Assembly: GCA_033105485.1 (NCBI GenBank)
Contig: CP136956.1
Location: 1,364,001-1,428,000, forward strand
Direction: 5' to 3'
DNA length: 64,000 nucleotides
Source of the DNA: LVI-A0039 sp033105485
GTDB taxonomy: Bacteria > Bacillota_I > Bacilli_A > UBA3375
Of this stretch, positions 24,299 to 33,986 are shown one piece after another. How positions within the stretch are numbered: the first letter of the stretch is position 1; each line of letters begins with the position of its first letter. The notes beneath the pieces are model-generated. The model saw only the letters and a list, made by a program, of their open reading frames with translations, made no database searches and was not told the origin of the DNA. The translations under genes and the position numbers were made by a program.

Positions 24299-25192
24299 AT
24301 GAATAAAACAGCAATATTATTAGATTCAACATTTTACATGAAAGCAGAAGAATTAGAGAAATATAATTTCTATGTAGTACCTTTAACAGTAAACTTTGAG
24401 CATATTTCATTCTCAGAAGATGCAACAGATCCAAGTCAAATTGTTGAAGTATTTTATAAGATTGATGAGTCAAAAAAATTACCACAAACTTCACAACCAA
24501 GTACAAGTGAAGCTTTAAAGATTTTTGATAAAATTAAAAGTGATGGATATAACCGTGTAATTAGCTTACATATTTCAGGTGCATTATCTGGTACAGCGCA
24601 AGGGATGAAAATTGCTGCTGAGCAATATATGGAAGAAAATGAAGGGCTTGCAATTGAAGTATATGATAGTAGTGCAGCTGCTCAGGTGTCTGCAGTAATT
24701 GCTAAGACAATTGCAAAAGTAATCGAGAAACATGGAGATATCAGTAGCGAGCAAGTTGCTGAAATCATTAGCTTTGTAAGTGAAAATACTGAAGCTTACG
24801 TATTCGTTGATAAATTAGATTATTTAGCTTACGGAGGACGTATTCCGGCAGCGATTGCATCAGTTGGTAACTTATTTGGAATTTCTCCAATTATTACATT
24901 AACTAAAGAAGGTGGACTTGACAGATATAAAGCTGAGCGTTCACAAAAGAAAGCAATTTTATCAATCATTAAGTTATTACAAGAACGTGATTTTAGTGAT
25001 CAAGATAATTTAATTTTAAATGGTTTCTATACAACAGAATCTAAAATGGCTAAGAAGATGTTAAAAGAGTGTGCAAAAGTAACTAACGCACATGTTATTG
25101 AATCTGAGTCAAGCCCAATGGGAATTGTTATAAGTAATCACTTAGGTCCAAATGCATTCGGTGTATATTGGTCTAAAGAATATAAAATCTAA
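24299..25192 (+). CDS. DegV family fatty-acid-binding protein (FakB-like), copy 2
   Basis: 297-residue paralogue of the preceding gene, a tandem duplication by its co-linear motifs: LLDSTFYMKAEE, PLTVNF, LPQTSQPST, SLHISGALSGTAQGM and YGGRIPAAIASVGNLFGISP. Divergence in the pocket-lining regions suggests different fatty-acid preference, as known for FakB1/FakB2. GGAGC lies upstream, and a terminator follows. Confidence 0.9.
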   Translation: MNKTAILLDSTFYMKAEELEKYNFYVVPLTVNFEHISFSEDATDPSQIVEVFYKIDESKKLPQTSQPSTSEALKIFDKIKSDGYNRVISLHISGALSGTAQGMKIAAEQYMEENEGLAIEVYDSSAAAQVSAVIAKTIAKVIEKHGDISSEQVAEIISFVSENTEAYVFVDKLDYLAYGGRIPAAIASVGNLFGISPIITLTKEGGLDRYKAERSQKKAILSIIKLLQERDFSDQDNLILNGFYTTESKMAKKMLKECAKVTNAHVIESESSPMGIVISNHLGPNAFGVYWSKEYKI

Positions 25193-25198
25193 TTAATT

Positions 25199-25225
25199 GG
25201 TTATGCATCTGCATAACCTTTTTTT
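25199..25225 (+). terminator. Terminator after the degV pair
   Basis: Stem GGTTATGC/GCATAACC, four-base loop, seven T residues. Confidence 0.88.
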
Positions 25226-25241
25226 AAGTAAAAGGAAGTTT

Positions 25242-26264
25242 ATGGGTAGAGAAAAAACGTAATAATCGCGATCATATGATTTTCATTGATAGCTCGCATA
25301 TTAAGGTTTCATTCGAAGAGCTATTTTATGATTTGATATTTGTAATTGTATTAGGTAAAATATCAACACTCGTAGTAGGTAGTGACCATTTACCAATTGT
25401 TACACTAATTACTTCCGTTACCTTATTTTGTGTATTTGTCTTTTCGTGGATGTTTAGGTTGGTGCTTAATAATCAAGTTCATATCTTGTCCAATAAGTTC
25501 GGACAACGTGTTGCAAATTTAAAGCGACTTACCTATGCAGAACTAATAGTAATACTTGTATTGCTTCATAAATATGAAACATTAACTTTAGGGTTTGTGA
25601 TTAGTATAATCGCAATTGTGCTTTTAGTTACAGCGCTTACGATGACACAAGTTCGATCGTTTATTGTTGAGTATTTTAAAGATGATCGTGAGAAACTGAA
25701 TAGGATTATCACTAAGGTACGCGACCGTAGTACTAGTATCGTTAATGTTGGGTATGAATGTGAAAGATATGGTGTAATTCTGATCTTATTTTAGGTGAAA
25801 TTTTAGCGACAGCTTTTACAGCAATTTCAAGTACTTTTAAATTTATGGCGGTAGCGATTATTATTGTTTACTTGTTCAATGATGTATCTAATTTACTAAA
25901 GTATATTCCTGATTATTTACTGACAAGTGATGACCGAACTTCCAAATATATGAGTTTGAAAAATTATTTTATAAGTATCTTATTAGTTCTAATGTTCATG
26001 ATTCTAACTGTTGATTTTGGAATGCATCACCATACGAGTATTGCAATGCCTGTATATCTATTAGTTATTATCTATATGGTGTTGACAATTAATATTAAAC
26101 GTATCTTTGAATATAAACTTGATTTATTCTCAATTGTATACAATATCGTATTTACGACAGTAGTAGTATTTACAACCTTTGCAATCAATTGGTACACAAT
26201 TGGATTATTACTAATACCCCTTATTGTATTTGCTTATATTAATTTAAAAAAGCTTAGTCGCTAG
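25242..26264 (+). pseudogene. LtrA-like (low temperature requirement A) membrane protein with two frameshifts
   Basis: Fragments of one multi-pass membrane protein. ATG 25242 (with AAAGGAAG upstream) reads five codons and hits TAA; removing one A from the A6 run (25252-25257) continues cleanly into the frame from 25276, which carries the family opening VSFEELFYDLIFVIVLG. That frame ends at TAG near 25794; adding one T to the T4 run there restores ERYGVILILFLGEILATAF, the conserved second LtrA motif, and joins the frame through 25845-26264. The two indels are opposite in sign and net the original frame. It is either a real pseudogene or homopolymer sequencing error. The function of LtrA proteins is not established. 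Confidence 0.75.
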
Positions 26265-26280
26265 ACTAAGTTTTATTTTT
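26249..26280 (+). terminator. Terminator after the LtrA-like gene
   Basis: Stem CTTAGTC/GACTAAG with loop GCTA, followed by T-rich sequence. It overlaps the stop codon. Confidence 0.75.
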
Positions 26281-26292
26281 ATATTTGAGCAT

Positions 26293-26320
26293 AAAAAAAG
26301 ACCACTTATATTAGTGGTCT
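26293..26320 (-). terminator. Terminator of rpsP
   Basis: On the minus strand: AGACCACT, loop AATATA, AGTGGTCT, then seven T residues. It lies just downstream of the rpsP stop. Confidence 0.88.
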
Positions 26321-26327
26321 AAAATAA

Positions 26328-26594
26328 TTATTTTTGTTTAGATTCGTGGAATTTAGTCATAATTCCTTCGTTAGATAATAAGTTTCTAACAGTATCAGTT
26401 GGTTTTGCACCTTCTGCTAACCATTTTAAAGCTTTCTCTTCATCAATTTTTACGATTGCAGGGTTTTTAACTGCATCGTAGAATCCGATTTCTTCGATTG
26501 CTTTACCGTCACGACGTCCGTTAACGTCACTTACTACGATTCTGTAGAATGCTGATTTTTTAGCACCCATTCTTTTTAAACGAATTTTTACCAT
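26328..26594 (-). CDS. rpsP: 30S ribosomal protein S16
   Basis: Small-subunit ribosomal protein of 88 residues. MVKIRLKRMGAKKSAFYRIVVSD and EEIGFYDAVKNP are diagnostic. AGGAG lies upstream of the start on the minus strand. It is monocistronic here, with a strong promoter and its own terminator; in many Firmicutes rpsP lies with ffh/rimM/trmD, which are not adjacent here. Confidence 0.97.
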   Translation of the reverse strand: MVKIRLKRMGAKKSAFYRIVVSDVNGRRDGKAIEEIGFYDAVKNPAIVKIDEEKALKWLAEGAKPTDTVRNLLSNEGIMTKFHESKQK

Positions 26595-26637
26595 TGTTTC
26601 TCCTATTTAAAATATCTTATTGGTTTATACCTTACAT

Positions 26638-26666
26638 AGTATAACACTTAAAATAACATTTGTCAA
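26638..26666 (-). promoter_or_regulatory. Strong promoter of rpsP
   Basis: On the minus strand TTGACA (26666-26661), a 17-base spacer and TATACT (26643-26638) with extended TGT: near-consensus sigma-A promoter. Confidence 0.85.
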
Positions 26667-26714
26667 CAACTGGTTAACTTTTTTTGGTTAACCTCATTTT
26701 TTGAAGTAATACTA

Positions 26715-26723
26715 TGTTATAAT
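26715..26723 (+). promoter_or_regulatory. Extended -10 promoter of the COG2509 flavoprotein gene
   Basis: TGTTATAAT, about 19 bases before the start codon. No good -35 is visible. Upstream, two GGTTAAC copies separated by seven T residues (about 26674-26694) could form an operator or hairpin. Confidence 0.55.
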
Positions 26724-26741
26724 TTAAGGTGAAGGAGCGTT

Positions 26742-28319
26742 ATGTTAAGAATTAGTAATATCAAGATGCCAATCAATCATACAGATGAAGATGTTATTGG
26801 TAAAGTTTGTAAAGAACTGAAAGTAAAAGATTCACATATTATCGAGTATAAAATATTTAAGAAGTCATTAGACTCTAGGAAAAAGAATAATATTCATTAC
26901 ATATACTCCGTAGACGTAAAAATACAAAACGAAGACAGATTTAAAAAGTTTAAAAATGTGCGTATTGTAGAAGAAGTTGAATATATAGTTCCAAAAGTAA
27001 AATCAGAATATAGACCAATTATTGTTGGTAGTGGTCCGGCTGGATTATACTGTGCACTTATTTTAGCTGAAGCAGGACTTAAACCAATCATTTTAGAACG
27101 TGGTAGTGACGTTGATACAAGAAAACAAGAGATTGATAAGTTTTGGGCAACGGGTGATTTAGATCCGAATAGTAATGTTCAGTTTGGAGCAGGAGGAGCA
27201 GGTACGTTTTCTGATGGTAAATTAACGACTGGTACTAAAGATAGTCGTCGTACTAAGTTTTTAAGTGAGTTAATTGCTGCTGGTGCCCCAGAAGAAGTGG
27301 CTTATTTAGCAAAACCTCACGTGGGAACTGATATCTTAATTGATGTGGTTCGTAATTTAGATAGTAAAATTAGAAAGTTAGGTGGAGAAATTATTTATAA
27401 TGCAAAGTTTGAGAATTTTGTAGACGAAGATAATATTAAACATGTAACTTATATTAAAGATGAGCAAGAGGTAGTTGTTACTACTGATAACTTAGTATTA
27501 GCAATCGGTCATAGTGCTCGTGATACATTTGAATTACTTGCATCAAAACAATTAGAGATGAAAGCAAAACCATTCTCAGTTGGAGTTCGTATTGAACACT
27601 TACAAGCAGAATTAGATCAAAACCAGTTTGGTGAGTATTGTCATAGTTTACCTGCAGCTGAATACAAAGTAAATATGCGTACACGAGAAGAAAATCGTGG
27701 TGTGTATACTTTCTGTATGTGTCCAGGTGGTGTAGTTGTAGCTGCTAGTAGTGAACAAGATATGGTAGTAACTAATGGAATGAGTTACTATGCACGTGAC
27801 TTAGAAAATGCAAACAGTGCATTACTTGTTAGTGTTAGCCCTGAAGACTTTGGGGGACTAGAAAACCCATTAGCTGGGATTGAATTCCAAAGACAATTAG
27901 AGCGAAGCGCATTTGTGCACGGAGGTAGTGATTATAAGGCTCCTGCTCAATTAGTACGTGACTTCCAAAATGGAACTGCATCGACAGAACTTGGTAAAGT
28001 ATCTCCTAGTTATACACGTGGTGTTAAGTTAACGAACTTACACGATGTATTACCACCATTTATTTGTGATGCGCTTAGTGAAAGTTTAAATGTATTAGCT
28101 GGAAAGTTAGATATCTTTGCTGATGGTGAAGCTGTAATGACTGCTGTTGAAAGTAGATCTTCATCACCAGTAACATTAGTTCGTGATGAAACTTATAACA
28201 GTAGTATTAAAGGACTTTTCCCATGTGGAGAAGGTGCTGGTTATGCTGGTGGAATCGTTTCAGCAGCAATCGATGGTATTCGTACAGCTGAGAAGGTAAT
28301 TGAAAATATAACTAATTAA
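26742..28319 (+). CDS. FAD-dependent oxidoreductase of the COG2509 family
   Basis: 525-residue flavoprotein of unknown substrate. An N-terminal domain of about 85 residues precedes a dinucleotide-binding fold (PIIVGSGPAGLYCALILAEAG) and the family signature NVQFGAGGAGTFSDGKLTTG; C-terminal LFPCGEGAGYAGGIVSAAIDG binds FAD. These proteins are widespread in Firmicutes and still uncharacterised. Start ATG with AAGGAGC. It is followed by fhs with its own promoter. Confidence 0.85.
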   Translation: MLRISNIKMPINHTDEDVIGKVCKELKVKDSHIIEYKIFKKSLDSRKKNNIHYIYSVDVKIQNEDRFKKFKNVRIVEEVEYIVPKVKSEYRPIIVGSGPAGLYCALILAEAGLKPIILERGSDVDTRKQEIDKFWATGDLDPNSNVQFGAGGAGTFSDGKLTTGTKDSRRTKFLSELIAAGAPEEVAYLAKPHVGTDILIDVVRNLDSKIRKLGGEIIYNAKFENFVDEDNIKHVTYIKDEQEVVVTTDNLVLAIGHSARDTFELLASKQLEMKAKPFSVGVRIEHLQAELDQNQFGEYCHSLPAAEYKVNMRTREENRGVYTFCMCPGGVVVAASSEQDMVVTNGMSYYARDLENANSALLVSVSPEDFGGLENPLAGIEFQRQLERSAFVHGGSDYKAPAQLVRDFQNGTASTELGKVSPSYTRGVKLTNLHDVLPPFICDALSESLNVLAGKLDIFADGEAVMTAVESRSSSPVTLVRDETYNSSIKGLFPCGEGAGYAGGIVSAAIDGIRTAEKVIENITN

Positions 28320-28350
28320 AAAGTTAAATGTAAAACAAATGTAAATTCTT

Positions 28351-28359
28351 TGTTATAAT
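28351..28359 (+). promoter_or_regulatory. Extended -10 promoter of fhs
   Basis: TGTTATAAT 19 bases before the chosen start codon; the -35 is weak. Confidence 0.55.
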
Positions 28360-28378
28360 ACATTTGAAAGGGTGGATT

Positions 28379-30037
28379 ATGTTAACAGATATTGAAATTG
28401 CAAAACAAGCAAAGCTTGAGAATATTAAAGAAATAGCTAGTAAACTAGGATTAGCAGTAGAAGATTTAAATTTATATGGTGATTATAAAGCCAAAGTAAA
28501 AGAACAGGTATTTACAAACGTTGAGGGTACTGAAGATGCTAAACTTATTTTAGTAACATCAATTAACCCAACGCGTGCCGGTGAAGGAAAGTCAACTGTA
28601 ACAGTTGGTTTGGTTGATAGTTTAAACGCAATCGGGAAAAAGACAATTGGAGCATTACGTGAACCGTCAATGGGTCCTGTTTTTGGATTAAAAGGTGGTG
28701 CAACAGGTGGTGGATATGCTCAAGTTGGTCCAATGGAAGATATTAACTTACATTTTACAGGAGATATGCACGCGATTACAAGTAGTCATAATTTAATTAC
28801 AGCTTGTATGGATAGTCATATTTTCCACGGTAATGATTTAGATATTGATACTGATAATATTTTATGGAATCGTGTAATTGATATGAATGATCGTAACTTG
28901 CGTAATATTACTGTCGGTCATGGTAAGATGGGTGTTGAGTACAACACTGGTTTTGAGATTACAGTGGCTAGTGAGATTATGGCAGTATTCTGTTTAGCAA
29001 CAGATATTGAAGATTTAAGAACGAGAATTGATAACATTATTATTGCTTATAATACAAGTGGTAAACCTGTTTTTGTTGGTGACTTAGGGATCAGCGGTAG
29101 TGTTATTGCACTACTTAAAGATGCGTTTAGTCCAAACTTAGTACAAACGTTTGAAAATAACCCAATGTTAATTCACGGAGGGCCATTTGCTAATATTGCT
29201 CATGGGTGTAATTCATTACGTGCAACTAAACTTGCTTTAAAGCTTGGGGATTACGTAGTTACAGAAGCTGGATTTGGGGCTGATTTAGGTAGCGAGAAGT
29301 TCGTTGATATTAAATCACGAGTTGGAAATTTAAAAGTAAATGTAGTAGCAATTGTTGCAACAGTAAGAGCTTTAAAATTACAAGGTGGAGCTGATTATAA
29401 TAATTTAACAGCCGAAGACTTAACAAGTTTACAAAAGGGATTATCAAACTTAGATAAGCACATTGAAACAGTATCAAGTTACGGTGCTAGTAAAATTGTC
29501 TTAATTAATAAGTTTGCAACTGATACTGATGCGGAAATCGAATTACTTAAAGCACATTTAGAGAAGCAAGGAATTGCTTGTGAGTTAATGGAAGTTCATG
29601 GTAAAGGTAGCGAAGGTGGAATTGAGGCTGCTAAAGCGATTGTTGAATTAGACTTTACAAATAGTGCAAAGCCATTATATGAAATGGAAGATAAGTTTGA
29701 AGACAAGTTACAAAAGATTGTTAGTAAAGCGTATGGAGCGAAAGGCTTTAAGTTAAGTGAGAGTGCAGAAGAGGCTTTACAGAAAATTAAGCAAAACGTA
29801 AATATTGATGAGTACTTTGTATGTATGGCAAAAACGCCAGCATCACTAACTGATGATCCGATGGTAATTGGAAGACCAACTGACTTTGAAATTACAATTT
29901 CAAATCTTAAGGTAGCAAATGGTAGTAAGTTCATCATCTGTTATGCAGGTGGAGTATTAACAATGCCTGGGCTAGGAAAAGTACCAAATGCAACTCGTAT
30001 TGATGTTGTAGATAATGAGATTATTGGATTAATGTAA
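28379..30037 (+). CDS. fhs: Formate--tetrahydrofolate ligase
   Basis: ATP-dependent synthesis of 10-formyl-tetrahydrofolate from formate, feeding purine and formyl-methionine synthesis. The start is ATG 28379 (MLTDIEIAKQAK), preceded by AAAGGGTGG, rather than an in-frame TTG at 28364; this gives 552 residues, normal length. Seen: the P-loop NPTRAGEGKSTVTVGL, REPSMGPVFGLKGGATGGG, and the C-terminal SLTDDPMVIGRP and AGGVLTMPGLGKVP. Monocistronic, with a hairpin downstream. Confidence 0.97.
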   Translation: MLTDIEIAKQAKLENIKEIASKLGLAVEDLNLYGDYKAKVKEQVFTNVEGTEDAKLILVTSINPTRAGEGKSTVTVGLVDSLNAIGKKTIGALREPSMGPVFGLKGGATGGGYAQVGPMEDINLHFTGDMHAITSSHNLITACMDSHIFHGNDLDIDTDNILWNRVIDMNDRNLRNITVGHGKMGVEYNTGFEITVASEIMAVFCLATDIEDLRTRIDNIIIAYNTSGKPVFVGDLGISGSVIALLKDAFSPNLVQTFENNPMLIHGGPFANIAHGCNSLRATKLALKLGDYVVTEAGFGADLGSEKFVDIKSRVGNLKVNVVAIVATVRALKLQGGADYNNLTAEDLTSLQKGLSNLDKHIETVSSYGASKIVLINKFATDTDAEIELLKAHLEKQGIACELMEVHGKGSEGGIEAAKAIVELDFTNSAKPLYEMEDKFEDKLQKIVSKAYGAKGFKLSESAEEALQKIKQNVNIDEYFVCMAKTPASLTDDPMVIGRPTDFEITISNLKVANGSKFIICYAGGVLTMPGLGKVPNATRIDVVDNEIIGLM

Positions 30038-30056
30038 TCGGATACAAATATAACTT

Positions 30057-30098
30057 GAAAAGTAGGAACTTTATGTTTCTGCTTTTCATTTATTTCTT
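30057..30098 (+). terminator. Terminator after fhs
   Basis: Long stem GAAAAGTAGGAAC/GTTTCTGCTTTTC (G-T pairs) with loop TTTAT, followed by a T-rich but interrupted tract. Confidence 0.7.
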
Positions 30099-30184
30099 AA
30101 AGCAGAGTGCTAATATGTATGATAAAATATATAGGATAATTATTGATAAAATAATGTACACTAAATCTAATTAAAAGGGGCCAA

Positions 30185-31771
30185 ATGGAACAACTATTTA
30201 CTTATATCGTACTAAGCTCAATGGTAGCGGTATTTACAATTGTATACTTCTTTATGAGAGCGAAGAAGGAATTACAAATCATGCAGCAAAGTGCATATAC
30301 TAATAAAAGGTATCGAACGCATATTAGAGAGAATGCAATGCGTTATATAGCACTTAATGAAGTTGTCTTAATCTTAACAATCTTATTATATCCAGCACAT
30401 AAGTTTATTATGCTTGGAATCATCTTTGTAGTTACTTACTACAATATGCGTTTCTTCACTATTAGTGAAACACGTTTTGACACTAAGTTAAAGCTAAATG
30501 TAACTGCCCGTGTTAAACGTCAGATGTTTACACTAGCATTACTTATGATTGCAAGTTTTATTGGATTACAAGTAATTGGAATCTCAATTATTCAAGCTGT
30601 TATTGTACTTACGTACTTATTACCAGTATACGTTATGCTAGTAATTACAATTAATAACCCGATTGAAGCAATGATTAGGAATAAATATAAGCGTATGGCA
30701 ACTAATAAGTTGAAATCACAAAAAGATTTATTTGTAATTGGTATTACTGGTAGTTATGGAAAAACTAGTATTAAGAATATTGTTGGAGATGTAATTAGTG
30801 AATTCGAACCTGAACTACGCACGCCAGCAAGTTTCAATACTCCAAATGGGATCTCAATTACAGTTAATAACTATTTAAAAGTATTACATAAAGTATTTAT
30901 TGCAGAGATGGGTGCTTACGAAGTAGGAGAAATCCAAGAACTTGCGGAAATGACTAATCCAGATATTGCAATTGTTTCAAGTATCGGACCTCAACACTTA
31001 GAAACATTCAAAACTATTGAGAATGTTCAAAAGACAAAGATGGAATTAGTTGAATATGCAAAAAAAGGTGGAACAGCAATCTTAAATTACGATAATGAAT
31101 ATATTCGTGATTACGAGATAAAGCGTGATGACTTAACTATTTATACATATGGGATGGATAGCATCGCTTATGATATGTATGGTAAAGATATTGAATATGG
31201 TTTCGGTAAAATGTCATTTACAGTAGTTGATAATATCAATGATACTGAATACCAAGTTACGACAAACTTATTAGGAAAACACAACTTATACAATATTATG
31301 GCAGCGATGCTTGTATGTATTGACCGTGGATATGATATGACTAAAGTAATTAAGAGTATTGCTAAAGTCCGTCCGATTGAGCACCGATTAGAGTTTAAAA
31401 AGATTAGTAATGATACATTAGTTATCGATGATGCATTTAATGCAAACGTAGAAGGTGTTAAGGAAGCTGTAAACATCTTATCAAGATATGAAGATTATAC
31501 TCGTATCTTAATTACACCAGGTGTAATTGATTTAGGAGCAAAAGGTTATGAACTTAATCACGAAGTTGCAAATACATTTGAAGGTAAAATGGATGTAATG
31601 TACATGGTTGGTAACTATAATGCAGCTGCATATAGTGATGCAGTAAATAATAGTCAAACAATAAAATACGAAAAGGTAGACAACTTTTTAGAGGCTTACT
31701 CAAGTGCAATGGCAATTGAAGGTAAAAAAGTTATCTTAATTTGTAATGATCTACCAGATAAATTTAATTAG
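30185..31771 (+). CDS. Membrane-anchored MurF-like Mur ligase
   Basis: 528 residues. The N-terminal 160 residues contain about four membrane segments (LFTYIVLSSMVAVFTIVYFF and others), followed by a Mur ligase: ATP-binding GITGSYGKTSIKN, central VAEMGAYEVGEI, then SSIGPQHLETF and a C-terminal domain with VIDDAFNANVEG and LITPGVIDLG. The closest relationship is to MurF, which adds D-Ala-D-Ala to the UDP-MurNAc-tripeptide; immediate linkage to ddl (8 bases) supports that. The membrane extension is not found in classical MurF, though such forms occur in some Firmicutes. Whether it is the housekeeping enzyme or a specialised ligase cannot be told here. Confidence 0.8.
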   Translation: MEQLFTYIVLSSMVAVFTIVYFFMRAKKELQIMQQSAYTNKRYRTHIRENAMRYIALNEVVLILTILLYPAHKFIMLGIIFVVTYYNMRFFTISETRFDTKLKLNVTARVKRQMFTLALLMIASFIGLQVIGISIIQAVIVLTYLLPVYVMLVITINNPIEAMIRNKYKRMATNKLKSQKDLFVIGITGSYGKTSIKNIVGDVISEFEPELRTPASFNTPNGISITVNNYLKVLHKVFIAEMGAYEVGEIQELAEMTNPDIAIVSSIGPQHLETFKTIENVQKTKMELVEYAKKGGTAILNYDNEYIRDYEIKRDDLTIYTYGMDSIAYDMYGKDIEYGFGKMSFTVVDNINDTEYQVTTNLLGKHNLYNIMAAMLVCIDRGYDMTKVIKSIAKVRPIEHRLEFKKISNDTLVIDDAFNANVEGVKEAVNILSRYEDYTRILITPGVIDLGAKGYELNHEVANTFEGKMDVMYMVGNYNAAAYSDAVNNSQTIKYEKVDNFLEAYSSAMAIEGKKVILICNDLPDKFN

Positions 31772-31779
31772 GAGAAAAT

Positions 31780-32934
31780 ATGAAAGTTAATGTTGCAGTC
31801 TTATTTGGAGGGAATTCAGTAGAACACGAAATCTCAATCATTAGTAGTATGCAAGCAATTGAAAATATAGATCGAGAAAAATATAATATTATTCCTGTAT
31901 ATATTACAAAAAATTTAGAGATGTATAGTGATACTTCATTTGTTTCAGTTGAGCCGTTTATTGATTTCGACCGTAGCAAGTATAAGCAAGTAACTTTCGT
32001 AAAAGAAGGCGAAGAAACATTTGTTAGACAAATTAAAGGGATGTTTAATAAGTTAAACGAGCGTGTTGATGTTGCATTTCCAATCGTTCACGGAACTGGT
32101 GTAGAAGATGGAACTTTACAAGGATACTTAAATATGTTTAACTTACCAGTAACTGGTCCAACTGTATTAAGTGGTGCTGTCGGTCAAGATAAGGCGGTAA
32201 TGAAAGATATCCTTACAACACACGGTATTTCTCAAACTAATTATATTTGGGTAAACAGTGGTGATGGTATTGAAGAGTCAATTGCAATGACTGAACAGAA
32301 ATTATCTTACCCTGTTATTATCAAGCCTGCATCATTAGGTAGTAGTGTTGGTATTGAAATTTGTAATGATCGTGCAGAACTTGAAAATGGTTTAACAAAC
32401 GGATTCGGTTATGACCATAAAATTGTAATTGAAGAAGCTTTAAACGGATTTGAAGAATTCAACATTTCTGTATTTGGAACATTTGATGATTATAAAACTA
32501 GTGTAATTGAACGTGTATTAAAAGATGATGAGTTCCTATCATATGAACAAAAGTATGTATCAGGAAGTAAAAAGACTGGTGGTAAATCGGCTGGAATGGC
32601 AAGTTTATCAAGAGAAGTACCAGCTAACATTGAATCAAGTGTAGAGCAAGAAATCATTAAGCAAGCAAGAGCTAGTTATCGTGCTCTAAACTGTAATGGT
32701 TTAGTTAGATTTGATATAATTATAGGTAGTGATGGAACTGTATATATTAACGAAGTTAATAATGTACCAGGTTCTTTATCTTACTACTTATGGGAAGCAA
32801 CTGATATCGAGTACACTGACATGTTAACAAACATCATCGAGCAAGCTGTAAACAAATACTATAAAGATCAAAAACTTGTACATTCATTTGATACTAATGT
32901 ACTTAAGTTACAAAAAGAAGGCGCAAAATGTTAA
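31780..32934 (+). CDS. ddl: D-alanine--D-alanine ligase
   Basis: ATP-grasp ligase making the D-Ala-D-Ala dipeptide of peptidoglycan, 384 residues. Seen: VAVLFGGNSVEHEISIISS at the N-terminus, FPIVHGTGVEDGTLQGYL, IKPASLGSSVGI, and the metal-binding end YINEVNNVPGSLSYYLW. AGGAG precedes the ATG. It sits between the MurF-like gene and tagO, a wall-precursor operon. Confidence 0.95.
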   Translation: MKVNVAVLFGGNSVEHEISIISSMQAIENIDREKYNIIPVYITKNLEMYSDTSFVSVEPFIDFDRSKYKQVTFVKEGEETFVRQIKGMFNKLNERVDVAFPIVHGTGVEDGTLQGYLNMFNLPVTGPTVLSGAVGQDKAVMKDILTTHGISQTNYIWVNSGDGIEESIAMTEQKLSYPVIIKPASLGSSVGIEICNDRAELENGLTNGFGYDHKIVIEEALNGFEEFNISVFGTFDDYKTSVIERVLKDDEFLSYEQKYVSGSKKTGGKSAGMASLSREVPANIESSVEQEIIKQARASYRALNCNGLVRFDIIIGSDGTVYINEVNNVPGSLSYYLWEATDIEYTDMLTNIIEQAVNKYYKDQKLVHSFDTNVLKLQKEGAKC

Positions 32935-33986
32935 TTCAATATTTTTTAATGGCGTTTTTTTTCGTATTGATTTTAGTTCCAATTTGTAAAAAGATTGCCT
33001 TTAAATACAACATTGTTGATACACCGAGTGAAGCTCGAAAAATTCACAATGGAGCAAAGCCATATTTAGGGGGAGTAGCGATTTATTTAGGATCGCTATT
33101 TACTTATTTAATATATACAAGTGGAAACGTTAGTATTAATGAAATGACAATCTGGATTTTCGGTGGTTTACTAGTTATTGTTGGTGTTTATGATGATATG
33201 AAAAATATGCGTGCGTACAAAAAGTTAATCTTTCAATTTTTAATTGCTTTTGGTACATGTATGTATATTCCAGGGTTTACGCAGTTGAATCTGGGTTCAT
33301 TTGTTATTGACTTTACTACCACACAAGCAGTAATTATTCAATCAATTTGGATTGTAACTCTAATTAATGCCTTCAACTTAATTGATGGTCTAGATGGGTT
33401 ATCAAGTGGGCTTGCAACAATCTCATTATCATTTTTATGGATTGTAATGCAAATGACTGGTATCTTAGTTGGTGATATTTATGTTGTAATTATGATTGGT
33501 AGTTTACTGGCTTTCTTATTTTACAATTTCTATCCTTCAACTATTTTCTTAGGAGATGCTGGGAGTATGTTTATTGGATATTATATTGGTGTAATTACTT
33601 TAAGTCAATATAAGTCATTCACAATTACAACAACAGGTATCTTAGTCCTAGTTGCATTTATTCCATTGCTTGATATCTTGTTAGCAATGATTAGACGTAG
33701 AGCAAATAACCAAAAAATCTTTTCGGCTGACGCATTACATTTTCACCATCGATTATTAAGACGTGGTTTAAGTCATGGTCAAGCAGTATTAGTGATGTAC
33801 GGAATTATGACTGTATATGCTTTTGGTTCTTTAGTTATGACAACGGCAGATGGTGAAGTCACAAAGATAACTTTTGTTATTTTATTCATTTTTACTTGGC
33901 TTGTAATTGAGTATTTTTACATGTTAGGTGATCGATTTACAATTATCAGAAAAAATATAAACAGATTAAAGAAAAGGAAAAAATGA
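32928..33986 (+). CDS. tagO: Undecaprenyl-phosphate GlcNAc-1-phosphate transferase (TagO/WecA type)
   Basis: Integral membrane enzyme that loads GlcNAc-1-phosphate on undecaprenyl phosphate, the first step of wall teichoic acid or polysaccharide synthesis. 352 residues with about ten membrane segments. Seen: DTPSEARKIHNGAKPYLGG, VGVYDDMKNM (catalytic Asp pair), NLIDGLDGLSSGLA, STIFLGDAGSMFIGYYIG and the basic loop HFHHRLLRRGLSHGQ. It overlaps ddl by 7 bases and the DAHP synthase gene by 4 (ATGA). Confidence 0.92.
   Translation: MLIQYFLMAFFFVLILVPICKKIAFKYNIVDTPSEARKIHNGAKPYLGGVAIYLGSLFTYLIYTSGNVSINEMTIWIFGGLLVIVGVYDDMKNMRAYKKLIFQFLIAFGTCMYIPGFTQLNLGSFVIDFTTTQAVIIQSIWIVTLINAFNLIDGLDGLSSGLATISLSFLWIVMQMTGILVGDIYVVIMIGSLLAFLFYNFYPSTIFLGDAGSMFIGYYIGVITLSQYKSFTITTTGILVLVAFIPLLDILLAMIRRRANNQKIFSADALHFHHRLLRRGLSHGQAVLVMYGIMTVYAFGSLVMTTADGEVTKITFVILFIFTWLVIEYFYMLGDRFTIIRKNINRLKKRKK

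Noticed and set aside
25845..26264. Independent 139-residue membrane protein gene
   Set aside because: No ribosome site, and it continues the LtrA-like protein after a one-base indel; better treated as part of the frameshifted gene.
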